Source of the DNA: Abiotrophia sp965245735
Lineage (GTDB): Bacteria > Bacillota > Bacilli > Lactobacillales > Aerococcaceae
DNA: 44,926 nucleotides
Reading direction: 5' to 3'
Assembly (NCBI GenBank): GCA_965245735.1
Contig: CBDFAX010000016.1
Span: forward strand, 1 to 44,926
Positions 13,935 through 22,992 of the stretch are shown piece by piece. The notes beneath the pieces are model-generated. The model was not told the origin of the DNA, made no database searches, and saw nothing but the letters and a program-made list of their open reading frames with translations. Position 1 is the first letter of the stretch, and each line of letters opens with the position of its first letter. Made by a program: the position numbers and the translations under genes.

Positions 13935-15395
13935 TTAAGCCTTGCGTCTTTTTAAGAAACCTAAGGCCATCTGGCCTAGATAGCTGACAAACTGCTCGCG
14001 ACTGAACCAGAGAATAGCTAAATAAATTAGGCCGAAGACAGAGGCCGAAAGCGCCAAGGTCCAGAATGGCGAAATCCAGTGTCTGAACAAGAAGGTGCTC
14101 AGCGTCGCCAGGACTGTCGCCAAGCCAATCTTGCCTAGGTCGGCGAGGACGACCATTTCTCTGAGTTGGTCGCGCAAGTACCAGGCCTGATAGATGGTGA
14201 CAAGCAATTCTGCCAAGAGCGTGGAGAAGGCCGCCCCGGCTACCCCCCAGCTTGGAATCAAGACCAGGTTAAGGCCGAAGTTCAAGACCGCACCCCAACA
14301 GACAGAAGACAAGACCACCCGCTCCTTGCCTAGCGGTAGGAGAATCTGAATCCCTAATAAATTAGACAGACCAATCAAGACAATGGTCGGCATGACTAGT
14401 TGCATAGGGAAGACCGAAGGCAGGAACTGTTCCTTAGATAGGAAGAGAATAGCCGGCTCCGCCATGGCAATAAAGTAAGTCGAGAGTGGAATACTAGCGA
14501 AGCAGACGAAGGCAAAGGCCTTACGAGTCACTCGCTTAAAGGCTTCATGTTGTTCCGTCTGAATATAGTGCGACAGACGAGGTAGGAGCACCCCACCCAG
14601 GGCAGTCACCAGACTAATCAAGATGTTCTTAATCTTAATGGCCGCATCATAATAGCCTACGGCTTCCTTGCCAATCATCATACCTAACATGACAGAGTCC
14701 AGACTGGTATAGATGGTGGTAGCGACAGCCATAAGGAAGAACTGCAGGGCCGGGAAGAAGTGACGCCAGATCTCCAAGTTGGGCTCTAGCTTGAAGCTGA
14801 TATAGTGGCGGGCGTGAATGAAGTTGAGGACATTGGCCCCCACCGTCGCAAAGACCAGAATCCCCCCATAGATCAAATAGTCCGAAGTTGAGTGAACCAG
14901 GAGGAACATGAGCACCAGGGACAAGCATTTGAAGGCAATGGAACGCACCGTAATATAGCGGTACTGCTCCAAGCCCCGATAGAGCCACTCCATACCGAAG
15001 AGATTGAAGACAATCCCCACCCCATTAGTCAGGAAGAGGGTCTTATCTTCCGCAAATCTTGGCACCAAGGCAATACTGACCAGATAGAGGGCCAATGCGC
15101 CTAAGGTGGTAATGGCATTGAAGAAGAAAATCTCCTGAACCGTCTTGTTGAGCTCCCGCTGCTGGTTACGCACCCGCGCGACCGCCCGAATCCCATAAGT
15201 CGGAATCCCCACCATCCCTAACATAGTGGCATAGCTAGCCACCGAAGTAGCGAAGGCAATCCGCCCCGTCCCCAGTGGCAGCAAGGTCCGCGAAATATAG
15301 GGAAAGGTAATAATAGGAAAGATAAAGGACGACACCGTTAAGATGAAGTTCATGATAAAGTTGATTTTAATGGATGCTTGTTTGTGTTGGGTCAT
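13935..15395 (-). CDS. wzx: Polysaccharide flippase (Wzx, MATE/PST superfamily)
   Basis: Multi-helix membrane protein of 486 residues that should move the lipid-linked repeat unit across the membrane. It has 12-14 hydrophobic segments spread along the whole length, beginning IKINFIMNFILTVSSFIFPIITFPYISRTLLPLGTGRIAFATS, the typical start of Gram-positive Wzx proteins (RfbX/Polysacc_synt). The start ATG at 15395 is chosen because AAGGAGGT lies six bases upstream; a longer frame reaching 15452 would overlap the acyltransferase gene and has no binding site. It is the last gene of the contiguous cps operon, 26 bases after the acyltransferase. Confidence 0.93.
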   Translation of the reverse strand: MTQHKQASIKINFIMNFILTVSSFIFPIITFPYISRTLLPLGTGRIAFATSVASYATMLGMVGIPTYGIRAVARVRNQQRELNKTVQEIFFFNAITTLGALALYLVSIALVPRFAEDKTLFLTNGVGIVFNLFGMEWLYRGLEQYRYITVRSIAFKCLSLVLMFLLVHSTSDYLIYGGILVFATVGANVLNFIHARHYISFKLEPNLEIWRHFFPALQFFLMAVATTIYTSLDSVMLGMMIGKEAVGYYDAAIKIKNILISLVTALGGVLLPRLSHYIQTEQHEAFKRVTRKAFAFVCFASIPLSTYFIAMAEPAILFLSKEQFLPSVFPMQLVMPTIVLIGLSNLLGIQILLPLGKERVVLSSVCWGAVLNFGLNLVLIPSWGVAGAAFSTLLAELLVTIYQAWYLRDQLREMVVLADLGKIGLATVLATLSTFLFRHWISPFWTLALSASVFGLIYLAILWFSREQFVSYLGQMALGFLKRRKA

Positions 15396-15421
15396 GAGCG
15401 ACCTCCTTATCAATAAATCAT

Positions 15422-16495
15422 CTAACGAACCCAGCTTGCACGGTTTGGCCACAGTCTAACGAAGAGCCGGGTTAAGTAATAAGCGACTAGCCCCGTTAGA
15501 ACTAAACGTAAGACCATCACGAGGACTAAGCCACCTAGGGACAGCATGCCAGCTGGTCCCAATAAGGCTTGTCCCAGACGTAATAAGACATAGTTCAAAG
15601 GGTCAGAGAAGATATAAATTCCCAGACCATTTAGCAAGACTGCCTTTACAAAGCCAGACTCCAAGAAGCCCTTCTTCTGAGCCAATGACTCCGCCAAGAG
15701 ATAGGTCAGCCCCATCCCCGCGACAGCTGCCAAGTCATTGACTAGGCGTTGCAAAGCTGGAACGCCAAAACGCCCTACATAGAGCGATAGCAATGAGCAA
15801 ACGATAAAGGCTGTCAGCCAGATAGTTAAGAAGACCGCTCGCTTAGTCCGAAAATAAGAAGTTAAGGTCTCGCGATAGAATTCGAAGACAGCTCCTAGCA
15901 TATACCAAAGGAGAAACTCCATCGGTAGGCTAATTAAGGATAGCCCTACATAGGCACTTGCTAGATGGAGCCCCCATAGTGGCAGGAGATACCAAACCTG
16001 CATACGAGGCACTAAGAAATAAGCAACTAAAGCCACGACGAACAAGGTATAGAGATACCACAAGTGCGAGTTACCTAAAAGCGTTAATTGGCTACCTTCC
16101 GCCATTAAGAAATTAGCCTGCCCAAAATAGCCACTCAGATACTTAAGAGGCACTAGATAGAGCAAGGTAAAGACTAGATAAGGAATCATGAGACGTTGCC
16201 ATTTAGCTTCAGCAAAGGTGCCAAAGCCTGACCATCGCCCCTTCTTAGTCTGCAGCGCGAATAAGGCGCCCGAAATAGCCATAAACAGAGGCATATGGAA
16301 GAGATAGATGACATAGCGAAATTTATCTATAAGATAATACCACTTGAATGAAGTTCCACTGGGGGCAAGCGCTAGTATATTTACACCACCAAATTCATTT
16401 CCTACCTTATAATATGAGATATGACTAACTAAAACTAGAAGAATGGCAAATACACGTAATACCGTGTATTCATTAATTCGTTTAGACTGTTGCAT
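15422..16495 (-). CDS. Membrane acyltransferase (acyltransferase_3 family)
   Basis: Integral membrane O-acyltransferase, 357 residues, about ten helices. The N-terminus INEYTVLRVFAILLVLVSHIS carries the family Arg and His at the ends of the first helix, and YVIYLFHMPLFMAISGALF matches the second conserved block. Family members (OafA, WecH-like) add acetyl or other acyl groups to sugars at the membrane. Its place between polymerase and flippase suggests modification of the capsule repeat unit. The intergenic spacing is 22 bases to the polymerase and 26 to wzx. Confidence 0.88.
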   Translation of the reverse strand: MQQSKRINEYTVLRVFAILLVLVSHISYYKVGNEFGGVNILALAPSGTSFKWYYLIDKFRYVIYLFHMPLFMAISGALFALQTKKGRWSGFGTFAEAKWQRLMIPYLVFTLLYLVPLKYLSGYFGQANFLMAEGSQLTLLGNSHLWYLYTLFVVALVAYFLVPRMQVWYLLPLWGLHLASAYVGLSLISLPMEFLLWYMLGAVFEFYRETLTSYFRTKRAVFLTIWLTAFIVCSLLSLYVGRFGVPALQRLVNDLAAVAGMGLTYLLAESLAQKKGFLESGFVKAVLLNGLGIYIFSDPLNYVLLRLGQALLGPAGMLSLGGLVLVMVLRLVLTGLVAYYLTRLFVRLWPNRASWVR

Positions 16496-16517
16496 CGAAT
16501 CTCTCCTTCTTCAAAAT

Positions 16518-17723
16518 TTAGTGATTAAGGGTAAGCTTATTGATAAGCGCTGCATATGCTGTCGCGGCAATCACATTAAAAAGCATCGTATTGTAGAAGA
16601 TAGTTGTTAACATCAAGATGAAGTACAAGCTAATAGCACACTTAGTTCGATTAGTAGAGGCGCCTGGTGCAAACAGTGCCATAAAAGGTGCAAACTGAAC
16701 AATGCCTTGTAGGATGCCACCTTGAGCTAAAACAACGAAAAAGCTATTGCTATATCCATAGTTTGGTCGAATTGCGCCGTTCATATAGTATTCAATACTT
16801 CCAAGACCACTGAAACCCCACCCTGTAATGAGGCGATTGCGCCAGGCATTAAACCCAGCTACATAATCATCCATTCGAATAGTGGCCGAGTTACTAGCAG
16901 CCTTATCTTCAATTACTCGAGTTAAAGCATATACAAGTGCTGGAGTCGCCAATAAAGATAGAAAGCGAAAGCGGCTTTTCCGCACGAACAATACGTAAGC
17001 TAAGAAACCTATCCCAATAACGTAAATCCCTGTTGTTGAGAAAATTGTTGCTCCTGTTAGTAGGATAACCACTAACCTCCACTTACTTAATTCTTCTAAT
17101 AAGAATAACTCGATGATAAAGGCCAATGAAATAATCAAATTCCACATTGGTCCTTCTGTGAAGAAGGCACTATTACGAATAAATGTAAAGCCCATAACAC
17201 TAATACGTTGAGTTTCATAATATAAATGGTAGTAGCTATTTACTATATTACCACCACTCCAAGCATTCACAACTGTGCCACTTGGCTTTAATATCCCTAG
17301 GAGGCTTCCGAAGAACCAGAAAAAGAGAGATAGAACTGCAAAAACTACCACAATTCTATTAAAAGCTAGCAAGAAATCCTTTAACTCCTTACGAAAAATC
17401 ATCAGAGTTAGTGTAATAATAAATACCGGCAAGGCAATCAAATTCAACAAGATGAAGTCTCGGCTTAAATTTTCTGATAGATTTCTTAGCAACAAAACAC
17501 CTTCTATTCCATAATAGCCACCTAGTATTAGCATAGTGTTCTGGAATAATCTCGATGGGATTCTTGTTTCATATATTAGAAATGCACACTGTCCAATTGA
17601 ATAGACAAGCAAAGTCACATACCATAAGAGACGGTTTTGATGAACAGCATACATGGTCTGGCATTGCAATATTAGTAAACAGGCCCATATATAATAACTA
17701 AGGGTCGCAATTCTTACTTTCAT
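16518..17723 (-). CDS. wzy: Wzy-like polysaccharide polymerase
   Basis: 401-residue membrane protein with about 10-11 helices and a large loop near residues 270-320 (NRLITGWGFSGLGSIEYYMNG). This is the architecture of O-antigen/capsule polymerases, which join lipid-linked repeat units outside the membrane. Wzy proteins share little sequence, so the call rests on topology, the GxGxxSxxxxxY-like loop and position beside wzx. The ATG at 17723 is preferred; a TTG at 17735 in frame would add MGEK. The gene is more AT-rich than its neighbours, usual for serotype-specific genes. The frame starts immediately after a truncated glycosyltransferase remnant. Confidence 0.82.
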   Translation of the reverse strand: MKVRIATLSYYIWACLLILQCQTMYAVHQNRLLWYVTLLVYSIGQCAFLIYETRIPSRLFQNTMLILGGYYGIEGVLLLRNLSENLSRDFILLNLIALPVFIITLTLMIFRKELKDFLLAFNRIVVVFAVLSLFFWFFGSLLGILKPSGTVVNAWSGGNIVNSYYHLYYETQRISVMGFTFIRNSAFFTEGPMWNLIISLAFIIELFLLEELSKWRLVVILLTGATIFSTTGIYVIGIGFLAYVLFVRKSRFRFLSLLATPALVYALTRVIEDKAASNSATIRMDDYVAGFNAWRNRLITGWGFSGLGSIEYYMNGAIRPNYGYSNSFFVVLAQGGILQGIVQFAPFMALFAPGASTNRTKCAISLYFILMLTTIFYNTMLFNVIAATAYAALINKLTLNH

Positions 17724-17727
17724 TTTT

Positions 17728-17835
17728 TCACCCAACTTCTTTTGGTTCTTCTGTACATACTAAGAATACTACGCAATTATGAATATAATCTTTAATGTTA
17801 TACGCAGGTACAACAATTGAAATAAGTTTTTCCAT
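17728..17835 (-). pseudogene. N-terminal remnant of a GT2 glycosyltransferase
   Basis: A 35-codon frame starting MEKLISIVVPAYNIKDYIHN, the unmistakable first strand and helix of a family 2 glycosyltransferase, then running into unrelated sequence and stopping five bases before the wzy start. An AGGAG site lies 12 bases before its ATG. Only the first ~22 residues are recognisable; the remainder of the enzyme has been deleted. Confidence 0.8.
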
Positions 17836-17888
17836 TAAAATACTGAACTCCTGTTCTTTTAGCCTAGTAGAATATTAGCTTGTAAAAT

Positions 17889-18197
17889 TCACGGACAGAG
17901 TTGATGAACTAAATGATCCCATTGATTCATTATGGTGTCCTTTTGAAACTTTTCTGTATCAAGCATAGCTCGTTCAGAAAAATCCCGACGTTTTGACTCT
18001 TGTTCAATTAAGAGGCTAATCTTATCACTCATATCGTCTATATCATATGGCGTAACTAAATAGCCATTGACACCGTCAATCACTATATCAGCAGGGCCTG
18101 TTGGACAATTAAAGCCCACTACTGGCAAACCATACTGTTTTGCCTCTAATAGGACTAGCCCGAAACCTTCGAGCACATTTGTTTGCGATGAGCTAGG
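17889..18197 (-). pseudogene. C-terminal remnant of a GT4 glycosyltransferase
   Basis: Open frame of about 100 codons without its own start. It encodes EGFGLVLLEAKQYGLPVV, then TGPADIVIDGVNGYLV and an HLVHQLCP end. It corresponds to the C-terminal nucleotide-binding part of GT4 enzymes and is clearly a paralogue of the end of the intact GT4 at 21167-22258 (EGLPLVLLEAKQYGLPIV, TGPSEIV..GRNGYLV). The frame overlaps the last codons of the upstream GT2 gene, so the break lies exactly at that gene's end. This points to recombination that replaced the 5' two-thirds. Confidence 0.85.
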
Positions 18198-19161
18198 TCT
18201 TATTCCGCTTCCTTACAAGCAGATAGAGTCGGGGAGTCCAGAGAAAGAGCTGGTACTTCAACTTAAACTGGAGACTAACATGGTGCGATTGCCGAACGGT
18301 GTCCTGATAAACTCGCAAGCGCCGGCGTATCCCATCAAGCTCTCCATACTGCTTAGCATTTGCAATTAGATCAATCAACCGGAAAGAGCCAGCCACACAT
18401 TTGATATTGAGCGCAGCCTCCACCCGCTCAGCTTGATTACCAAATCCAGGCAAGAGCGCTCGATTTGCCTCCACCGCATCATAAAAATCATAGTGTTTAA
18501 GGCTAAAGTTTGAATTAACCGTACTTCCTGACCTTTGGTAATAATGATAGGTCACCAAGGGGCTTACCACAATCGTCTGAGCTGCCAAAACATGGGCAGC
18601 AGCAACAGAAAAATCCTCATAAATTTTCCCTACAGGAAATGGGTGGGACTCAATCAGCGACTTGCGATAGAGCTTACCACACGCGGAAACAGTCGCTTCA
18701 TGATTATAGAGCATGGCCTCCAGAGCTTCTGCTTGACTGGATGTAGAGAGCCTGAAATCCGCTTCCATCAGTGTATACCCGTTATAGGCTTCGTACACTG
18801 TGGTCAACTCAACCTTAGTCGAGACTAGGTCAGCCTTGTAGCGACGTTGCAATTCAATCATTAAAGACAGGCTGTACGGCTCGAGATAATCGTCCGGATC
18901 AAGAAAGGTCACCCACTCTGCCTGAGCCTGGGCTACCCCATAATTCCGTGCGTCAGATTGGCCACCATTGGCCTTGGCATAGTAATAAACATGGTCATAG
19001 CGAGATGCATACTCTTCACACAAGCGACCCGAATCGTCGGTAGACCCGTCATTGACAAGAATCACTTCATAGTCTGTATAGGTCTGGGCCAGAAGACTCT
19101 CCAAAGCATAGTGGAGATAGTTCTGTACATTATAGACCGGTACAATAACAGATACCTTCAT
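18193..19161 (-). CDS. Family 2 glycosyltransferase (capsule)
   Basis: 322-residue GT-A enzyme that adds one sugar to the lipid-linked repeat unit in the cytoplasm. Motifs: VSVIVPVYNVQNYLHYALESLL at the N-terminus (strand 1), VILVNDGSTDDSG, GGQSDARN, and the metal-binding DPDD in WVTFLDPDDYLEP (about residues 90-100). Start ATG at 19161 has AGGAG six bases upstream. It lies 17 bases after the Caps_synth-type gene. Its 3' end abuts the GT4 remnant, so it was probably brought in together with the upstream cluster. Sugar specificity is unknown. Confidence 0.93.
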   Translation of the reverse strand: MKVSVIVPVYNVQNYLHYALESLLAQTYTDYEVILVNDGSTDDSGRLCEEYASRYDHVYYYAKANGGQSDARNYGVAQAQAEWVTFLDPDDYLEPYSLSLMIELQRRYKADLVSTKVELTTVYEAYNGYTLMEADFRLSTSSQAEALEAMLYNHEATVSACGKLYRKSLIESHPFPVGKIYEDFSVAAAHVLAAQTIVVSPLVTYHYYQRSGSTVNSNFSLKHYDFYDAVEANRALLPGFGNQAERVEAALNIKCVAGSFRLIDLIANAKQYGELDGIRRRLRVYQDTVRQSHHVSLQFKLKYQLFLWTPRLYLLVRKRNKT

Positions 19162-19178
19162 GTTAAGCTCCTTTCTGA

Positions 19179-20156
19179 TTAGAGTGCTTGATTGAGCAGA
19201 CGATGATAGTAGGTGTCGCCTGTCGCTGTGAGGGAAATCTTATAGCTACATTTATAGAGCTGAGTCGTTGACTTCACCCGGTCCCATTCGCTCACATCAA
19301 CGAAATCATTGGCATGGTTAGCGATAAAATACAGGTCCTGATTATTCTGAGGAACCGCATCAATCGCCTCCCGAATGACATCTGAGTACCGATAGCCAAT
19401 GTCCAAGAGGTAGTCAATAAGAAAATAATCAATCGGTAATCTATACCGTGTAAAGTATGCCACCTGAAAATCCCGTAAAAATCGGAAAATCACATGATTA
19501 GCTGAACCTGCTAGGCAGAACATTGCCCAGCGGTTATTGGCCACATACTTGGGATACCATTCTTTACCACGTGCAGGAATGGTATAAAAATCATTTGCTA
19601 AATACGAGGCACTACTTGTATCGGTCACATAGAGCGTCGAGTCGAACCAGACGCCCCCATAATCAGACAGGAGACTGCAACGAATCAAATCTGATAACTT
19701 GACGACATCAATGTCGCCTTGATCTACAAACATCCTGAGGCTATCTGGCACCTGGAAGTAGTCACTGAGATTGTCTTGAGTCAAAAAAGTCCAATTAAAA
19801 CCGTATTGCTCAGCAAAAGCTTCCTGAGATGCAAGCGTAGCTTGCACCAAAGGTGGTGCCGCCTCACGTCCTTGGAGCCAAAGGGAGAAAATCCGTCGTG
19901 GAGTGGTTTTCGACTCGGATGCCGGGCCTGTGAAGTCATAGTTTTCCAAGAAATCTTGGAAATCACGTTCTAAATAGGTTAGAATCGCCCGATGTTTGGC
20001 TAAAAAACCATGATGAACCAAGGGGCGAACGAAGGGAAGAGGAAGTTTGGCGAGCTTAGTTAGCACCTTATCCAGAAACTGAACCCACATAATCCTCCCA
20101 TTAAAGACTTGCCGGTAGCGCGATAAATCACGCCACTTCTGTCTGATTTTGCCCAT
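19179..20156 (-). CDS. Capsular polysaccharide synthesis glycosyltransferase (Caps_synth / DXD-sugar type)
   Basis: 325 residues. The central segment DIDVVKLSDLIRCSLLSDYGGVWFDSTLYV matches the DXD-bearing core of the Caps_synth/Gly_transf_sug group, in which a helix ending in YGG(I/V)W(L/F)D precedes the nucleotide-sugar site. The preceding IFSLWLQGREAAPPLVQ corresponds to the conserved IPK(I/V)IW-like strand. ATG at 20156 is chosen over an upstream frame reaching 20255, since GGGAGA lies just before it and the longer frame would overlap the previous gene. It should be one of the sugar transferases of the capsule unit. Confidence 0.85.
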   Translation of the reverse strand: MGKIRQKWRDLSRYRQVFNGRIMWVQFLDKVLTKLAKLPLPFVRPLVHHGFLAKHRAILTYLERDFQDFLENYDFTGPASESKTTPRRIFSLWLQGREAAPPLVQATLASQEAFAEQYGFNWTFLTQDNLSDYFQVPDSLRMFVDQGDIDVVKLSDLIRCSLLSDYGGVWFDSTLYVTDTSSASYLANDFYTIPARGKEWYPKYVANNRWAMFCLAGSANHVIFRFLRDFQVAYFTRYRLPIDYFLIDYLLDIGYRYSDVIREAIDAVPQNNQDLYFIANHANDFVDVSEWDRVKSTTQLYKCSYKISLTATGDTYYHRLLNQAL

Positions 20157-20172
20157 GGAAACATCTCCCTTC

Positions 20173-21165
20173 TTAGTTAGTTCGGGTATTCTTAAAACGC
20201 TTGAGATAGTGGCGTAATAAGCCAAAGAGACGATAACGACTGAGTCGCAAGACATACACTAACTTGCTTGGTGCTTCCCGCTTAAAGTCCGGTGCTAGGG
20301 TAGCCTCGAAGGCCAATAGTTCTTTCTTCCCTTGGCGAGTATCCGGTAACATCAAATAGAGTCGAACCTGTAAATTAATCATACGTTGAATTTGTGCCTT
20401 AACCACTTGAGCGCGAATCCCTTTCAACTTACCTGTTTGGTAAAAGGACACAAGCCGGTAAATCACGTTTTGGTGCATGACCCGATTCTTGAGATAACTT
20501 CCAAGGCTGACACTCTGCCCCACGCTACCTAGTCGATAGCGATAGATAGGGGCATCAAACAAGCTGACTGTCTCGATATAAGGCATAGGGTAAGTGATAT
20601 ATTCCATATCGACATAGAACATCTTCTCACCCAAGCGCACCGCATTATTCCGCAAAATAGAGCTTTTAATGGTCATGGTATGCATACCTAGTGTATGTTG
20701 CGTAATATTTAATAGTTCATCGAAAGTATAATGATGTTCTGGTGTCACACCTTGAAATTCGTGGTGCAACTCTTCTTGATTGCTGTCAACATAGACCTTA
20801 GTATAAGGCGACACTACCAAGTCATCATCCACACCCGCTAGATAGTCTAGGAGCGCGTCAAAGGCCTGAGTATCCACCCAGTCGTCAGCATCTACAACCT
20901 TGAAGTATTTACCTCGGGCCGCTTCAATCCCGGCATTAACGGTAGAGCCATGCCCCCCATTTTCCTTGTCGATAACCCGTACTACCTGTGGGTAGTCAGC
21001 CGCAAATTGATGGCCGATGGTCGAGGTCTCGTCTTTGGATCCATCGTTAACAATCAACAATTCAATTTGATCAAGGTGGCGACTAGCCAGAATAGTTGGG
21101 ACCGTCTCAGGTAAGTAGCCTGCTGCATTATAGGACGGCATGACTACGGTCAATAATTTTTCCAT
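20173..21165 (-). CDS. Family 2 glycosyltransferase (capsule)
   Basis: 330-residue GT-A enzyme. MEKLLTVVMPSYNAAGYLPETVPTIL opens the catalytic domain, then LLIVNDGSKDETS, NGGHGSTVNAGIEAARGKYFKVVDADDWVD with the metal-binding DADD (about residue 93). The C-terminal part (after 200) is basic and helical without a clear membrane segment. Start ATG at 21165 has AGGAGAG nearby; it begins two bases after the preceding GT4 stop, so the two are translationally coupled. The N-terminus resembles the small GT2 remnant at 17728-17835, but the two are too short to compare further. Confidence 0.93.
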   Translation of the reverse strand: MEKLLTVVMPSYNAAGYLPETVPTILASRHLDQIELLIVNDGSKDETSTIGHQFAADYPQVVRVIDKENGGHGSTVNAGIEAARGKYFKVVDADDWVDTQAFDALLDYLAGVDDDLVVSPYTKVYVDSNQEELHHEFQGVTPEHHYTFDELLNITQHTLGMHTMTIKSSILRNNAVRLGEKMFYVDMEYITYPMPYIETVSLFDAPIYRYRLGSVGQSVSLGSYLKNRVMHQNVIYRLVSFYQTGKLKGIRAQVVKAQIQRMINLQVRLYLMLPDTRQGKKELLAFEATLAPDFKREAPSKLVYVLRLSRYRLFGLLRHYLKRFKNTRTN

Positions 21166-21166
21166 C

Positions 21167-22258
21167 TTACTCTCCTAATAGTTCATGAATCAGGCCTTGC
21201 CATTGAGCCAGGATTCTTGCTTTATCGAATTTTTCGGTATCATCCATAGACTGTTCAGACATGGATTGTTTAAGGTCGGTATCATCAATCAGGGTCTGGA
21301 TGCGCGTCACCATGAGAGCCACATCGTAAGGCGCCACTAGATAGCCATTGCGGCCGTCACTGACAATCTCAGAAGGTCCAGTTGGACAAGCGAAGCTGAC
21401 AATCGGCAGGCCATACTGCTTGGCCTCTAATAAGACCAAGGGCAGGCCTTCATGATAGGATGTCATGACATAGAGGCTGTGGCCTGGATAGATATGGTCC
21501 ATACCTTTGACATTGCCTTTGAAGTCTACTTGATGGAGACAGCCTGCTGCCTCTAGGCTCGCTACTAGATCAGCCTTGATGCTACCCTGGCCCTCCCCGT
21601 AGATATCCCAGGTCCAGTCCGGGTTGGCCGGCAGGATTTGGCTAGCTACCTTAGCCAACAAATCATAACCCTTTTGTTGACTAAGCCGGCCTACGGTCAG
21701 GATTTTCTTAGCCGTCATATCAATTTCAGGCTGGCCTTCTAAGGATTCTAGCCAGTTATAGATAAAGCTAACCTTGCCGGCTTTCAAATGATACTTTTGA
21801 ATGTAATTTTCGCGGTCTTCATCGGTTAAGGTGACTACTTTATCCGCAAACTTAGCGCCCAGATAACGCTGAACGCGACGCCCTCTGCCGTCATCGAAGG
21901 CCAGGCTATGATGGTCGCAGAAAACCGTCTTAATCCCTGTCCCCATGCAGGCTAAGAGCATGATGGTGTTAGTAGCGGGCGCGATGGAAAAGACTAGTTG
22001 AATGCCATGCTGCTTGAGATAAGCCCGCAGGGCCCGACTGGCTTTCCAAGTCAACTCACGTACCCGCGGATTGCCCTGGAAGAAGTTGTGAAAATGAACA
22101 GCCGGGTCCAAGTCGAAGGCCAGCCCCGCCCCATCCATAGTCATGGACAAGAGGTGTACTTGATAGTCGGCAGACAAGGCATTGGCTAGATTGACTGCTA
22201 CCTTCTCAGCGCCGCCGACATGGCTGAGATTATAGCGTAGGATTGCAATTCGTTTCAT
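21167..22258 (-). CDS. Family 4 (GT-B) glycosyltransferase (capsule)
   Basis: 363 residues with two Rossmann-like halves. The N half begins MKRIAILRYNLSHVGGAEKVAVNLANAL, the GGAE motif of GT4 enzymes. The C half has ILTVGRLSQQKGYDLL, VDFKGNVKGMDHIY, and the donor-site E-x7-E stretch EGLPLVLLEAKQYGLP (about residues 285-300). It therefore uses a nucleotide sugar and transfers with retention in most family members. It is the intact relative of the pseudogene at 17889-18197. Nine bases separate it from the CDP-alcohol phosphotransferase gene. Confidence 0.94.
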   Translation of the reverse strand: MKRIAILRYNLSHVGGAEKVAVNLANALSADYQVHLLSMTMDGAGLAFDLDPAVHFHNFFQGNPRVRELTWKASRALRAYLKQHGIQLVFSIAPATNTIMLLACMGTGIKTVFCDHHSLAFDDGRGRRVQRYLGAKFADKVVTLTDEDRENYIQKYHLKAGKVSFIYNWLESLEGQPEIDMTAKKILTVGRLSQQKGYDLLAKVASQILPANPDWTWDIYGEGQGSIKADLVASLEAAGCLHQVDFKGNVKGMDHIYPGHSLYVMTSYHEGLPLVLLEAKQYGLPIVSFACPTGPSEIVSDGRNGYLVAPYDVALMVTRIQTLIDDTDLKQSMSEQSMDDTEKFDKARILAQWQGLIHELLGE

Positions 22259-22267
22259 AGCGACCTC

Positions 22268-22978
22268 TTAACGCAAGACCTTGCGCAAGGATAGAATCAT
22301 AACCAGACCATTCAAGAGGAAGTAACCTACTGTGAAGAGGTCATTCCACCCCAAGAGAATAGCAATCAACATGAAAACTTGTGGCATGCCAGAAATCGAA
22401 GTTAAGTTCAAGGCAATGACCTCAGCTAGGCCGAAGTTTTTACGGCCTTTGAGTTGTTGGCTTTCTTGGGTCTTCACCGTGTTAATGGCCTTATGCATGA
22501 CCAGGCGCGGGAAGATGACGAAGGCTCCTGACAGAGCCCCCAAGACTAGCAACCATTCTGGCTTCCAAATGCTGAGCGCTGAACGATAGCTGGCCGCTAC
22601 CCCCATGGCTAAGTAGCTGATAAACATGGCAGCATAGCCGCTCATGGCGTCAACCACACTCCCCATTGGCGAGGAAATCCCCTTATAACGGGCTAGGTTG
22701 CCATCAACCCCATCTAACAAATTCCAGAGGAAGAAGCATAGCCAAGCCAGGATTTGACCGGCTAAACTTGGCACCAAGAGCATAAGCCCCAAACCAAGCC
22801 CTAATGGAAGTAAGGATAGATAAGACACCTGGTTAGGCGTAATAGAGGTATTAATGAAGGGAATAGTTAATAAATAAGACAAGGGCCGCCCTACATAGAA
22901 GGCGAATAAATCCTTCTTAGCCTCTTGACGCTTTTCTGGCGACATGGTTTTCGCTTCGATATCTTTGATTGTAACCAT
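22268..22978 (-). CDS. CDP-alcohol phosphotransferase-like membrane enzyme with altered active-site motif
   Basis: 236 residues, about six helices. The family motif D-x2-D-G-x2-A-R-x8-G-x3-D-x3-D is present as LLDGVDGNLARYKGISSP followed by MGSVVDAMSG. The first three Asp are kept, but the fourth, regarded as the catalytic base in structurally studied members, is Gly here. Start ATG at 22978 has AAAGGAG nine bases upstream; a GTG at 22981 is possible. Enzymes of this family transfer a phospho-alcohol from CDP to an acceptor, as in phospholipid synthesis. Here the gene is embedded among glycosyltransferases, so phosphodiester decoration or linkage of the capsule is a reasonable inference. The missing Asp leaves activity in question. 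Confidence 0.8.
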   Translation of the reverse strand: MVTIKDIEAKTMSPEKRQEAKKDLFAFYVGRPLSYLLTIPFINTSITPNQVSYLSLLPLGLGLGLMLLVPSLAGQILAWLCFFLWNLLDGVDGNLARYKGISSPMGSVVDAMSGYAAMFISYLAMGVAASYRSALSIWKPEWLLVLGALSGAFVIFPRLVMHKAINTVKTQESQQLKGRKNFGLAEVIALNLTSISGMPQVFMLIAILLGWNDLFTVGYFLLNGLVMILSLRKVLR

Positions 22979-22992
22979 CACTAACGGCTCCT

